Source of the DNA: Solirubrobacterales bacterium
GTDB lineage: Bacteria; Actinomycetota; Thermoleophilia; Solirubrobacterales; 70-9
Direction: 5' to 3'
Length of the DNA: 64,000 nt
Assembly (NCBI GenBank): GCA_020438295.1
Contig: JAGQUV010000003.1
Span: 23,263 to 87,262, forward strand
Shown: one piece after another, positions 8,046-17,327 of the stretch
How positions within the stretch are numbered: position 1 is the stretch's first letter
Layout: each line of letters begins with the position of its first letter
Program-made: the position numbers and the translations under genes
Notes under the pieces: generated by a model
Told to the model about the DNA's origin: nothing
Database searches by the model: none
What the model saw: the letters and a program-made list of their open reading frames with translations, nothing else

Positions 8046-8738
8046 TCAGGTCGGGCGATCGGCGAGCACCGCAGCGGCCCGTTCCAGGTCTTCGGCATCG
8101 TTGACGTTGGTGAAGATCCGGCGGGGATAGCCGAAGCGGGAGAGTTCGTTTTCGGTGGCCACACGTGGGCCGAGCGACTCGACCAGATCCTGCATCGAGG
8201 TCGAGTCGATCCCCGGGCCGTCGAGGATGCGCTCGAGGTCTGCCAGCAGGTCCGGGCCGTAGCGGGCGGCCAGCGGTTGGAGCCGGCCGCCGACCGATGG
8301 TACGACCAGTCGTTCCGGCCGGTCAGCGAGCCATCGCAGCAGTCCCGGGACGACCAGCGGCAGATCGCAGGCCAGGGCCAGGATCGGCCTGCCTCCGGCC
8401 CGCCCGAGCGCGGTGACGATGCCGGCCAGCGGGTGCGACGGACGGTCCGGCTCGATCACGGTTTCGACCTCGACCGGGGGCAGCACGGAGCCGGCCTTGG
8501 CAACCACTACCGCGGTCAAGCCTGCCTCCCGGGCGGCCTGCAACGGGTACTCGATCAGCGGCCTACCGGCCAGGACCGCCGCCGCCTTTGCCCCGTCGAG
8601 GCGGGTGGCCGACCCGCCGGCCAGAACCGCCACGACGGCCCTGTCCGGCTGGTCGGTTTCCGACCGCCCCGGGCCGACGACTCCCGACGCCTCCGGGCGA
8701 CCGGCTCTCGACTGGTCCTGGCCGCGCCGGGATTCCAT
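8046..8738 (-). CDS. mobA: Molybdenum cofactor guanylyltransferase
   Basis: 230 residues with a nucleotidyltransferase fold. The N-terminal signature VLAGGSATRLDGAKAAA corresponds to the GTP-binding L-A-G-G-x-S-x-R-M-G-x-D-K loop; a conserved Asp in LALACDLPLV would bind magnesium. It attaches GMP to molybdopterin to make the MGD form used by NarG-type nitrate reductases. The first 35 residues, rich in Arg, Gly and Pro, precede the catalytic domain and are not part of the usual fold. It is divergent from moeA with a 49-bp intergenic region. Confidence 0.9.
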   Translation of the reverse strand: MESRRGQDQSRAGRPEASGVVGPGRSETDQPDRAVVAVLAGGSATRLDGAKAAAVLAGRPLIEYPLQAAREAGLTAVVVAKAGSVLPPVEVETVIEPDRPSHPLAGIVTALGRAGGRPILALACDLPLVVPGLLRWLADRPERLVVPSVGGRLQPLAARYGPDLLADLERILDGPGIDSTSMQDLVESLGPRVATENELSRFGYPRRIFTNVNDAEDLERAAAVLADRPT

Positions 8739-8787
8739 CCGGATCAGTCTGGCACCTTCTCTCTATCCTCCGGGCGATGGTGAGCCT

Positions 8788-10047
8788 GTGCCCCGCGATT
8801 CGTTGACCAGCCTTCAGGCGGCCCGGGCGGCCGTGCTCGAGCGAGCCCGCCCGCTCGGTCCGCAGACGGTCGGGCTCGAAGCCGCGCTCGAACGGCGGCT
8901 CGCCGAGGCAGTTTCCAGCGGCGAGCCGGTCCCCGGGTTCGACAACTCCGCGATGGACGGCTACGCGGTTCGCTCCGCCGACACGTCCGGTTCCGGTGGC
9001 CGAGCGGCTTCGCTCGCCGTGGTCGGGGAGTCGCGGGCCGGTCATGCGGCGGCGGTCGCGCTGGGACCGGGAGAGGCAATCGCCATCTCGACCGGGGCGA
9101 TGATCCCCGAACGGGCCGATGCCGTGGTCCGGCTCGAAGACACGGTCCGCGAGGGTGGCCGCTCAGGCGGAACCGTCGCGGAGCTCGGGGCGGGCGAGCG
9201 GATCACGATCGGGGTGGAGGCGCGGCCGGGCGACAACATCCGGCGAGCCGGGGAAGACATCGCGTCCGGAACCGAGGTGGTGGCCGCCGGCACGAGGATC
9301 GGACCGGCCGAGCAGGGGGTGCTGGCCTCGGTCGGTGCGGCGGAGGTTTCCTGCCACCGCCGTCCGCGGGTCGCCGTGCTTAGCTCCGGCGACGAGCTGA
9401 TCGGGCCGGACGAGCCGATGCGGCCGGGCGCGGTGCGCAACTCGAACGCGTTCACGCTCTCCGCCCTGAGCCGGGAGTCGGGCGCCGAGGTGGTCTCGGT
9501 CCGCGTGGTGCCCGACCTGCCCGCTGCGACGCGGGATGCGATCGAGCCGGCGCTGTCGGCCGACCTGGTTGTGGTCTGCGGTGGCGTCTCGGTCGGCGAA
9601 CACGATCACGTAAAAGGGGCGCTGGCCGATCTCGGCGTCGAGCAGGTTTTCTGGCGGATCGCGCTCAAGCCTGGCAAGCCGACCTGGTTCGGGCGGCGTG
9701 ATGACACGTTGGTCTTCGGGTTGCCCGGCAACCCGGTCTCGGCGATGGTCACCTTTCTGCTGCTGGTCCGTCCGGCGCTTGTCGTGCTGGGGGGAGGCCG
9801 AGCCGGAGGCCGGCAGACCAGGGCAAGTCTGGCGACCGACCTCGAGCGCAGTCCCGACCGGACCGAGGCGGTCCGCTGCCGGCTGGAGCAGCTGCCGAAA
9901 GGCTGGGTTGCCCATCCGACCGGTCCCCAGGGCTCCCACATTCTGACTTCGATGCTCGGTGCCGACGGACTGGCCCTGCTGCCGCCGGGGGACGGGATCG
10001 TCCATGCCGGCCAGCCCGTCGAGGTCGAACTGATCGGGTCCGGCTAG
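8788..10047 (+). CDS. moeA: Molybdopterin molybdenumtransferase
   Basis: 419 residues. Motifs of MoeA/gephyrin-E are clear: PGFDNSAMDGYAV near residue 50, ISTGAMIPERADAVVRLED, RRAGEDIASG, SSGDELIGPDEP, VVCGGVSVGEHDHVKGAL and the C-terminal LPGNPVSAMVTF. It inserts molybdate into adenylylated molybdopterin made by the Mog protein. The GTG at 8788 is chosen because it opens the known MoeA N-terminal helix; the frame continues upstream without family similarity. TATCCT at 8764-8769 is a likely -10. The next gene begins 2 nt after the stop. Confidence 0.95.
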   Translation: MPRDSLTSLQAARAAVLERARPLGPQTVGLEAALERRLAEAVSSGEPVPGFDNSAMDGYAVRSADTSGSGGRAASLAVVGESRAGHAAAVALGPGEAIAISTGAMIPERADAVVRLEDTVREGGRSGGTVAELGAGERITIGVEARPGDNIRRAGEDIASGTEVVAAGTRIGPAEQGVLASVGAAEVSCHRRPRVAVLSSGDELIGPDEPMRPGAVRNSNAFTLSALSRESGAEVVSVRVVPDLPAATRDAIEPALSADLVVVCGGVSVGEHDHVKGALADLGVEQVFWRIALKPGKPTWFGRRDDTLVFGLPGNPVSAMVTFLLLVRPALVVLGGGRAGGRQTRASLATDLERSPDRTEAVRCRLEQLPKGWVAHPTGPQGSHILTSMLGADGLALLPPGDGIVHAGQPVEVELIGSG

Positions 10048-10048
10048 C

Positions 10049-10828
10049 ATGAGCGGAATGAACGTGGAGGTTCGGCTTTTCGCCACGCTGAAAGAACGGG
10101 CCGGGGCCGATTCGGTGCGGATCAGCCTGGCCGAAGGGGCGACCGCCGCCGAAGCCGTGGCCGAGGTGGCGCGCTGCGCCGGGCTGGGCGATCTGTTCGA
10201 CCGATTGCCGGTACGCCTGGCGGTGAACCGGGTCTACGCCGCGCCCGAGATGCAGCTGTTCCCCCAGGACGAACTCGCCCTGATCCCGCCGATCAGCGGC
10301 GGCTCCGGTACCGGCGGTGGCTCGGGTCTGTACGCACTGGTTTCCGAAGAGGCGCTTTCGCCCGAAACGGTGACCGCGAAGGTTTCCAGCCCGGATGCCG
10401 GGGCGATCGTCACGTTCCAGGGCGTCACCCGCGAGGTGAGCCGGCTCGACTATGAGTCGTACGCCGAGATGGCCCGGCAGAAGATGCTGACGATTCTCGG
10501 CGAGTGCGTTGACCGGCACGGGCTGGAGGGGGCCGCTGCCGAACACCGCGTCGGGTCGGTCCCGCTGGGCGAACCAGGGGTGGTCGTCGCCGTTTCGGCC
10601 CCGCACCGGGAACAGGCCTTTGCCGGAGCGCGCGAGGCGATCGACCGGATCAAGGCGGAAGCTCCGATCTGGAAGCGCGAGGTCGACCGAGAGGGGCGCT
10701 CCGAATGGGTCGAAGGCACCCCGGTCGCCGCCGAGCGAACGCCGGCCCGGGCGCAGGGCGACCGGGAAGCCGCCGGGGCCCGTGCGGGCCTAGACCGAAC
10801 GGGATCCTCTGGCCGCGTTTCGTCATGA
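10049..10828 (+). CDS. moaX: Fused molybdopterin synthase, MoaD-MoaE (MoaX-like)
   Basis: 259 residues joining both molybdopterin synthase subunits. Residues 4-85 are the ubiquitin-like sulfur carrier MoaD, ending PPISGG; the second Gly (about 85) must be a free C-terminus to carry thiocarboxylate. A flexible Ser/Gly linker (86-93) leads into MoaE, with GAIVTFQGVTREV, LDYESYAEMA and the catalytic-lysine segment IKAEAPIWKREV. Mycobacterium tuberculosis MoaX has the same architecture and is cleaved after the Gly-Gly; by analogy this protein should be processed. About 35 C-terminal residues rich in Ala, Arg and Gly extend past MoaE. The stop overlaps moaC (ATGA). Confidence 0.93.
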   Translation: MSGMNVEVRLFATLKERAGADSVRISLAEGATAAEAVAEVARCAGLGDLFDRLPVRLAVNRVYAAPEMQLFPQDELALIPPISGGSGTGGGSGLYALVSEEALSPETVTAKVSSPDAGAIVTFQGVTREVSRLDYESYAEMARQKMLTILGECVDRHGLEGAAAEHRVGSVPLGEPGVVVAVSAPHREQAFAGAREAIDRIKAEAPIWKREVDREGRSEWVEGTPVAAERTPARAQGDREAAGARAGLDRTGSSGRVSS

Positions 10829-11322
10829 GTGATCCGGTTCGGCTGACCCACGTCGACGACGAGGGCCGGGCCCGCATGGTCGACGTCGGTGGCAAGCCGG
10901 CGACCGAGCGGGTCGCCCGGGCCCGGGCGCGCCTGAAAATGTCACCGGAAACGGCCGCGGCGGTCGAGGCCGGGACCGGGCCGAAAGGCGAGGTTCTGGG
11001 AGTCGCCCGGCTGGCCGGGATCCAGGCCGCCAAGCAGACCGGGAATCTGATCCCGCTCGCACATCCGATCCCGCTCACCTTTGCCGACGTCGAGGCCCGG
11101 GTCGAGGTCGAGGGGGGGCTGGTCGAGCTGGTCGGCGAGGCCCGCACGGTCTCCCGCACCGGGGTCGAGATGGAAGCGATGGCCGCCTGCTCGGTTGCGG
11201 CGCTCACCGTCTACGACATGGTCAAGGGAGTCGAGCGCGGGGTCCGGATCGAGGAAGTCGTGTTGCTCGAAAAACGGGGGGGCCGCAGCGACTGGGGACC
11301 CGCCGGCGGCGAAGGGGGATAG
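10825..11322 (+). CDS. moaC: Cyclic pyranopterin monophosphate synthase
   Basis: 165 residues, the usual size. MoaC signatures are present in order: MVDVGGKPATERVA, GVARLAGIQAAKQTGNLIPLAHPIPLT (including the conserved active-site Lys and His) and TGVEMEAMAACSVAALTVYDMVK. It forms cyclic pyranopterin monophosphate from the MoaA product. The ATG overlaps the MoaD-MoaE stop by 4 nt, so moeA, moaDE, moaC and mog form a tight operon. Confidence 0.97.
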   Translation: MSDPVRLTHVDDEGRARMVDVGGKPATERVARARARLKMSPETAAAVEAGTGPKGEVLGVARLAGIQAAKQTGNLIPLAHPIPLTFADVEARVEVEGGLVELVGEARTVSRTGVEMEAMAACSVAALTVYDMVKGVERGVRIEEVVLLEKRGGRSDWGPAGGEGG

Positions 11323-11325
11323 CCG

Positions 11326-11808
11326 GTGGCGCGGGCCGCGGTGATCACGATCAGCAGCTCCAAGGCGCGGGGTGAGGGTCGGGACGAGAGCGGTCCCCGC
11401 CTGGCAGCGTTGGCCGAGGGTCTCGGCGTCCCGGTCGAGGGGCGGGACCTGATTCCCGATCGGCGCAGCCAGATCGAGGGTCGGCTGCTCCACTGGGCCG
11501 ACCTGGAGAACTGCGACCTGGTGCTGACCACAGGTGGTACCGGATTCTCCCCTGATGACGTCACCCCCGAGGCAACCCGGGCGGTGATCGACCGCGAGGC
11601 CCCCGGGATTGCCGAGGCGATGCGGGCGGTCTCGCGCGAGCACACGCCCAACTGGATGCTCTCACGCGGGATCGCCGGCATCCGCGGGTCCACGCTGATC
11701 ATCAACTTCCCCGGCAGCCCGAAAGCGGTGGAACAGGCAGGCCAGGCGATCGCCGGGGCCATCCCGCACGCGCTCGAGCTGCTGGCCGGGCGAAAATCCG
11801 GACACTGA
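11326..11808 (+). CDS. mog: Molybdopterin adenylyltransferase, MogA/MoaB family
   Basis: 160 residues. The TTGGTGFSPDDVTPEAT motif, a conserved Asp-rich nucleotide site, and PGSPKAVEQA identify the MogA/MoaB/CinA-like fold. It adenylylates molybdopterin before metal insertion by MoeA. MoaB and MogA subfamilies are hard to separate by eye, so the symbol is approximate. The GTG start lies 3 nt after moaC. Confidence 0.9.
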   Translation: MARAAVITISSSKARGEGRDESGPRLAALAEGLGVPVEGRDLIPDRRSQIEGRLLHWADLENCDLVLTTGGTGFSPDDVTPEATRAVIDREAPGIAEAMRAVSREHTPNWMLSRGIAGIRGSTLIINFPGSPKAVEQAGQAIAGAIPHALELLAGRKSGH

Positions 11809-11863
11809 CCCCGGCCTGTATCGGGACCGTGAAACGGCCCGAAACCATAGTCAGGGAGTCGGA

Positions 11864-11892
11864 TTGGCGTTCCGCCACAGGCTGTGTAAGAA
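11864..11892 (+). promoter_or_regulatory. Predicted narG promoter with a TGTGTAA half-site
   Basis: TTGGCG (11864-11869), 17 bp, then TAAGAA (11887-11892) resembles a primary-sigma promoter. The -10 region overlaps CTGTGTAAG (11882-11890), which matches 7 of 9 bases of the right arm of the dyad found at the ferredoxin and narK genes; the left arm is not conserved here. A short CACAG-G-CTGTG dyad spans 11876-11886. Confidence 0.4.
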
Positions 11893-11943
11893 TCGAGCGG
11901 CGTTGACCGAGTCCGTCCACATCGCGTCTGCCGGAGGGGATTC

Positions 11944-14900
11944 GTGAGCGGCCGGCTGGGACCGGTCCTCGAGGCACATCGCTTCCTCCGCGGAGGCCCG
12001 GTCTCGGAGGAGCACTGGAGCCAGCTGGTGTCCAAGGACCGCGACTGGGAGAAGTCCTACCGCGGCCGCTGGGCGCACGACAAAGTCGTCCGCTCGACCC
12101 ACGGTGTCAACTGCACCGGCTCCTGCTCCTGGAACGTCTACGTCAAGGACGGCCTGATCACCTGGGAGACCCAGGCGGTCGACTATCCCTCGAACGGCGC
12201 CGGGATGCCGGAATACGAGCCACGCGGCTGTCCCCGCGGCGCCTCGTTTTCCTGGTACACCTACTCGCCGCTCCGCCTGAAGTACCCGTACGTGCGGGGC
12301 AGCCTGCTCGAGATGTACCGCGAGGCGAGGGAGCGGCTGGGCGACCCGGTCGATGCCTGGGCCGAGATCGTCGAGGACCCGGAGAAGGTGTCGATCTACC
12401 GGCGCCAGCGTGGCAAGGGTGGCTTCGTCCGGGCGAACTGGGACGAGGCGGCTGAGATCGTGGCCGCATCGCACGTCCACACGATCAAGCGGTACGGGCC
12501 CGACAGGGTGGTCGGCTTCTCGCCGATCCCGGCGATGTCGATGGCCTCGTACGCCGGCGGGACCCGTTTCCTCTCGCTGATCGGCGGGCTGGTCCTCTCC
12601 TTCTACGACTGGTACGCCGACCTGCCGCCGTCATCCCCCCAGGCCTTCGGTGACCAGACCGATGTGCCCGAGTCGAGCGACTGGTGGAACGCCGGCTACC
12701 TGATCCTGTGGGGCTCGAACCTGCCGACCACCCGCACGCCGGACGCCCATTTCATGACCGAGGCCCGGTACCGCGGCCAGAAGGTCGTGGTGGTCTCGCC
12801 GGACTATGCCGAGCACACCAAGTTCGCCGACCACTGGCTCGCCGCGGAACCCGGCAGCGATGCCGCGCTGGCCATGGCGATGGGGCACGTAATCCTCAAG
12901 GAGTTCTACGTCGACCGACAGGTCCCGTACTTCCAGGACTACGTGAAGCGGTTCACCGACATGCCGATGCTGGTCACCCTGCGCGAGAACGGCGACGCGC
13001 TGGTCGCCGACCGGATGCTTCGCGCCTCAGACCTCGAAGGCGACGGGGGAGCCGATCGGGGCGGGACCGAAGCCGATGGGGTCGAGAACGGCGAATGGAA
13101 GCCGGTCATGCTCGACGGCCGCACCGGCGAGCCGGCGGTGCCGAACGGCTCGGTCGGCCATCGCTACGGTGAGCTCGGTGAGTGGAATCTCAAGCTGAAC
13201 GGGATCGAACCGGTCCTTTCGCTGAATGACCGGGCGGCCGAGAACCGGGCGATCGACATGCCGCGCTTCGACACCGGTGAGGGGGAAGGGGGGTCGACGA
13301 TCCGGCGCGGCATCCCGGTGATGCGGATCGCGGGCAAGCTGGTGACCACCGTCTACGACCTGACCCTGGCCCAGTACGGGGTCGGACGCGAAGGACTGCC
13401 CGGCGAATGGCCGGACAGCTTCGACGACCCGGGACCGTACACCCCGGCCTGGCAGGCCCCGATCACCGGGGTCGATCCCGAGATGGCCACCCGGGTGGCC
13501 CGCGAGTTCGCCCGCAACGCCGAGGTCACGGAGGGCCGGTCGATGATCGCGATGGGGGCGGGGACCAACCACTGGTTCCACTCCGACCAGGTCTACCGCA
13601 CCTTCCTTGCCTTGATCCAGATGTGTGGCTGCCAGGGCAGAAACGGCGGCGGCTGGGCCCACTACGTCGGCCAGGAAAAGGTGCGCCCGCTGGCCGGCTT
13701 CCAGATGCTCGCCTTCGCCCTGGACTGGGTCCGCCCGCCCCGCCACCAGGCCAGCACGCCGTTCTACTACATGGCCACCGACCAGTGGCGCTACGAGCGC
13801 CAGCGGCCCGAGAACCTGGCCTCGCCGCTCGGGCGGGGCCTGCTCAAGGACCGGCACATCGCCGACGTGAACGCGCTCGGCGCCCGGCTCGGCTGGCTCC
13901 CCTCATTCCCCAGTTTCAACCGGAACACGCTCGACCTGGTCGACGAGGCGAACGAGAGGGGTCTCGAGCCCGCCGACCACGTGGTCAGCGAGCTGAAGGA
14001 AGGGTCCCTTCAGTTCGCCTGCGAGGACCCCGATGCCCATGAGAACCGGCCGAAGGTCCTGACCGTCTGGCGGGCCAACCTGCTCGGCTCTTCGGGCAAG
14101 GGCCACGAGTTCTTCCTCAAGCACCTGCTCGGTACTACCGAGAACGCGGTCCGGGCCGAAGAGGCCCCCCCGGAGGACCGGCCGACAGAGGTCAAGTGGC
14201 ACGACGAGGCTCCCGAGGGCAAGCTCGACCTGATGACCACGATCGACTTCCGGATGACCTCGAACGCGCTTTTCTCCGATGTGGTCCTGCCGGCCGCCAC
14301 CTGGTACGAAAAGGTCGACCTCTCCAGCACCGACCTCCACCCGTTCATTCACACCTTCAACCAGGCCGTCCCGCCACCCTGGGAGTCGAAGAGCGACTGG
14401 GACACCTTCGGGACGATCGCCGAGCGCTTCTCCGAACTGGCCGAAAAGCACCTCGGCAAGCGAAGCGACGTGGTCGCGGCACCGCTGCTGCACGACACCC
14501 CGGACGAGATCGCCCAGCCGCTGGGCGAGGTTCGGGACTGGAAGGCGGGCGAGTGTGAGCCGGTCCCGGGCAAAACGATGCCGAAGCTGGTCGTGGTCGA
14601 GCGTGACTATCCTGGGGTCGCCGAGCGATGGAAGGCGCTCGGCCCGCTGGCCGAGCAGCTCGGCAGCGCGGTCAAGAGTGCGAGCTGGGTCCCCGACGAA
14701 GAGGTCGAGGAGCTGAAGGCCAAGAACGGAACGGTCCGCGGTGGGGTCGCCGACGGCCGGCCCTCGCTGGAACGGGTGGAACACCTCTGCGAGGCGATCC
14801 TCGCCCTGTCCGGCACCACCAACGGCAGGATCGCGACCGAGGGCCTCCGGTCGCTGGAGAAGGTCACCGGAGTCGAGCTGGCCGACCTCGCCGCGTCCCG

Positions 14901-15639
14901 GTCCGACGACCGGATCACGCTCGACCAGGCCCGGGTCCAACCGCGAACGGTGATGACTTCACCGGAGTGGTCGGGGATCGAGGCCCACGGACGGCGCTAC
15001 TCGCCGTTCACGATGAACGTCGAGCGGGAAAAGCCGTGGCACACCCTGACCGGCCGCATGCAGTTCTACCTCGACCACTCCTGGGTCCTCGAACTGGGGG
15101 AAGGCCTGCCGGTCTACCGACCGCCGCTCCGCTACAAGGCACTGTTCGGCGACCAGGGTGCCGACGACGGTTCGGGCCGCGCCGAGCTGACCCTGCGCTA
15201 CCTGACGCCACACTCCAAGTGGTCGATCCACTCCGAGTACCAGGACAACCTGCACATGTTGACCCTGTTCCGCGGTGGGGGCATGCTCTGGATCAGCCGG
15301 GAGGATGCCGAGTCGCTCGAGATCGCCGACAACGACTGGGTCGAGGCATACAACCGGAACGGCGTGCTCTCGTTGCGGGCGGCGGTTTCGCACCGCATCC
15401 CCAAAGGCACCTGCATGCTGTACCACGCCAAGGACCGTCACGTGAACGTGCCGCTGACCGAGCTCCAGGGAAAGCGCGGAGGGACCGACAACTCGGTCAC
15501 CCACATCGTGATGAAGCCGACCCACTTCCTCGGGGGCTACGCCCAGCTGAGCTGGGGCTTCAACTACTACGGGCCGACCGGATCACAGCGCGACGAGGTC
15601 ACGGTGCTGCGCAAGCGCGAATCCGAGGTGAGGTTCTGA
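11944..15639 (+). CDS. narG: Respiratory nitrate reductase, catalytic alpha subunit
   Basis: 1231 residues, full length for a membrane-bound quinol:nitrate oxidoreductase alpha subunit. The N-terminal HGVNCTGSCSWNVYVKDGLITWE supplies the His/Cys ligands of the FS0 cluster, followed by YPSNGAGMPEYEPRGCPRGASFSW and the bis-MGD binding folds (ILWGSNLPTTRTPDAHF; the C-terminal KPTHFLGGYAQLSWGFNYYGPTG). No twin-arginine signal is present, so the enzyme should face the cytoplasm and need nitrate import by NarK. GGAGG lies 5 nt before the GTG. The stop overlaps narH by one base. Confidence 0.98.
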   Translation: MSGRLGPVLEAHRFLRGGPVSEEHWSQLVSKDRDWEKSYRGRWAHDKVVRSTHGVNCTGSCSWNVYVKDGLITWETQAVDYPSNGAGMPEYEPRGCPRGASFSWYTYSPLRLKYPYVRGSLLEMYREARERLGDPVDAWAEIVEDPEKVSIYRRQRGKGGFVRANWDEAAEIVAASHVHTIKRYGPDRVVGFSPIPAMSMASYAGGTRFLSLIGGLVLSFYDWYADLPPSSPQAFGDQTDVPESSDWWNAGYLILWGSNLPTTRTPDAHFMTEARYRGQKVVVVSPDYAEHTKFADHWLAAEPGSDAALAMAMGHVILKEFYVDRQVPYFQDYVKRFTDMPMLVTLRENGDALVADRMLRASDLEGDGGADRGGTEADGVENGEWKPVMLDGRTGEPAVPNGSVGHRYGELGEWNLKLNGIEPVLSLNDRAAENRAIDMPRFDTGEGEGGSTIRRGIPVMRIAGKLVTTVYDLTLAQYGVGREGLPGEWPDSFDDPGPYTPAWQAPITGVDPEMATRVAREFARNAEVTEGRSMIAMGAGTNHWFHSDQVYRTFLALIQMCGCQGRNGGGWAHYVGQEKVRPLAGFQMLAFALDWVRPPRHQASTPFYYMATDQWRYERQRPENLASPLGRGLLKDRHIADVNALGARLGWLPSFPSFNRNTLDLVDEANERGLEPADHVVSELKEGSLQFACEDPDAHENRPKVLTVWRANLLGSSGKGHEFFLKHLLGTTENAVRAEEAPPEDRPTEVKWHDEAPEGKLDLMTTIDFRMTSNALFSDVVLPAATWYEKVDLSSTDLHPFIHTFNQAVPPPWESKSDWDTFGTIAERFSELAEKHLGKRSDVVAAPLLHDTPDEIAQPLGEVRDWKAGECEPVPGKTMPKLVVVERDYPGVAERWKALGPLAEQLGSAVKSASWVPDEEVEELKAKNGTVRGGVADGRPSLERVEHLCEAILALSGTTNGRIATEGLRSLEKVTGVELADLAASRSDDRITLDQARVQPRTVMTSPEWSGIEAHGRRYSPFTMNVEREKPWHTLTGRMQFYLDHSWVLELGEGLPVYRPPLRYKALFGDQGADDGSGRAELTLRYLTPHSKWSIHSEYQDNLHMLTLFRGGGMLWISREDAESLEIADNDWVEAYNRNGVLSLRAAVSHRIPKGTCMLYHAKDRHVNVPLTELQGKRGGTDNSVTHIVMKPTHFLGGYAQLSWGFNYYGPTGSQRDEVTVLRKRESEVRF

Positions 15640-17327
15640 TGAAGGTCCGGGCGCAGATCGGCATGGTCATGAACCTTGACAAATGCATCGGTTGCCACAC
15701 CTGTTCGGTCACCTGCAAGCAGGTCTGGACCAACCGCCCGGGTGCCGAGTACATGTGGTTCAACGACGTCGAGACCAAGCCCGGCCTGGGCTATCCCAAG
15801 CGCTGGCAGGACCAGGAGCAGTGGAAGGGCGGCTGGGAGCTGGGCAGGAACGGCAAGCTCAAGCTGAAGGCCGGCGGCCGGCTGAAGAAGCTGCTCTCGA
15901 TCTTCTCCAACCCGGACATGCCGCAGATCGACGACTACTACGAGCCCTGGACCTATGACTACGACCAGCTGATCAAGGCACCGCTGTCGGAGCACGACCC
16001 GGTGGCCCGGGCGGAGTCCCAGCTGACCGGCAGGCGGCTCGAGAACGGCATCCAGTGGGGCCCCAACTGGGATGACAACCTGGCCGGGGCACCCGAGAGG
16101 ATCCACCAGGACCCGTTGACCGCAGGCATCGAAGACCAGGTCAAGGCCACCTACGAACAGGCCTTCATGTTCTACCTGCCCCGGATCTGCGAGCACTGCC
16201 TCAACCCCTCGTGCGTCGCCTCGTGCCCCTCGGGCGCGATGTACAAGCGGGAGGAGGACGGGATCGTTCTGGTCGACCAGGAAAAGTGCCGCGGCTGGCG
16301 GTTCTGCGTCTCCGGCTGCCCGTACAAGAAGGTCTACTTCAACCACAACACCGGCAAGGCCGAGAAGTGCACCCTCTGCTATCCGCGGATCGAGCAGGGC
16401 CAGCCGACGATCTGCTCCGAGACCTGCGTCGGGCGAATCCGCTACATCGGCCTGGTGCTCTACGACGCCGACCGGGTCGAGCAGGCCGCCTCGACCCCCG
16501 ACGAGAGCGGCCTGCTGGCCGCCCAGCAGGGCGTCTTCCTGAATCCGGACGATCCCGAGGTCCGCGAGCAGGCTGCCCGTGACGGGATCCCAGACGACTG
16601 GATCAGGTACGCCAGGCGCTCCCCGGTCTACGCGCTCGCCCACCGCTACAAGGTCGCACTGCCGCTCCATCCAGAATTCCGGACTCTGCCGATGGTCTGG
16701 TACGTACCACCGCTCTCGCCGATCGTCAACACGCTCGAGACCGACGGCTACGAGGCCGATCCAGACGATGTCTTCCCGGCGATCGACAACATGCGGATCC
16801 CGGTCGACTACCTGGCCAACCTGCTGGCGGCCGGCGATTCGGAGGTGATCCGGGGCGTGCTGCGGCGGCTGGCGGCGATGCGCGGCCACATGCGCAAGCG
16901 GGAGGTCCTGGGCGAGCACGACGAGGCGATCGCGGCGACCGCCGGGATGTCGGTCGAAGAGGTAGAGGACATGTACCGGTTGCTGGCGATCGCCAAGTAC
17001 GAAGATCGCTATGTGATCCCCCAGGCCCACAGGGAGCTGGCCGACAACCTGATGGAGCAGCAGGGAAGCTGCGGGCTCGACTTCGAAGGCGGTCCGGGTA
17101 ACTGCGGCGCGGTGCCCGGCAAATCGCCGGCCGGGGCCGGCGCCGGGGTTCGGAAGGCCCAGACCGAGATCGAGGGTTTCATGCTGACCGAGGAGGGTGA
17201 AGATGACGAACCGGTCAGGCTGGACATCATCAAGATGCTCGGCCATCGGGGCGACGGCAGCCGGGGCGGCAGCGACGGCGACACGGGCGGCGACGGGCTC
17301 GCCGATCCGGCCGGGGCGGCGGGTTGA
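15639..17327 (+). CDS. narH: Respiratory nitrate reductase, iron-sulfur beta subunit
   Basis: 562 residues. Cys clusters typical of NarH are visible: CIGCHTCSVTCK near residue 16, CEHCLNPSCVASCPSG, then CRGWRFCVSGCP, where Trp replaces one Cys ligand as expected for the 3Fe-4S centre, and CTLCYPRIEQGQPTICSETC. It relays electrons from NarI haem to NarG. The last about 60 residues are a Gly/Asp/Ser-rich tail beyond the usual NarH end. Start and stop overlap narG and narJ by one base (TGATG). Confidence 0.98.
   Translation: MKVRAQIGMVMNLDKCIGCHTCSVTCKQVWTNRPGAEYMWFNDVETKPGLGYPKRWQDQEQWKGGWELGRNGKLKLKAGGRLKKLLSIFSNPDMPQIDDYYEPWTYDYDQLIKAPLSEHDPVARAESQLTGRRLENGIQWGPNWDDNLAGAPERIHQDPLTAGIEDQVKATYEQAFMFYLPRICEHCLNPSCVASCPSGAMYKREEDGIVLVDQEKCRGWRFCVSGCPYKKVYFNHNTGKAEKCTLCYPRIEQGQPTICSETCVGRIRYIGLVLYDADRVEQAASTPDESGLLAAQQGVFLNPDDPEVREQAARDGIPDDWIRYARRSPVYALAHRYKVALPLHPEFRTLPMVWYVPPLSPIVNTLETDGYEADPDDVFPAIDNMRIPVDYLANLLAAGDSEVIRGVLRRLAAMRGHMRKREVLGEHDEAIAATAGMSVEEVEDMYRLLAIAKYEDRYVIPQAHRELADNLMEQQGSCGLDFEGGPGNCGAVPGKSPAGAGAGVRKAQTEIEGFMLTEEGEDDEPVRLDIIKMLGHRGDGSRGGSDGDTGGDGLADPAGAAG

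Noticed and set aside
11944..12100. Twin-arginine export signal on NarG
   Set aside because: The N-terminus has neither an RRxFLK-like motif nor a hydrophobic stretch, so a cytoplasmic-side enzyme is preferred.
14628..15638. Plus-strand frame that reads in-frame into narH
   Set aside because: The first part is an alternate-frame shadow of narG; NarH similarity begins at the ATG 15639.
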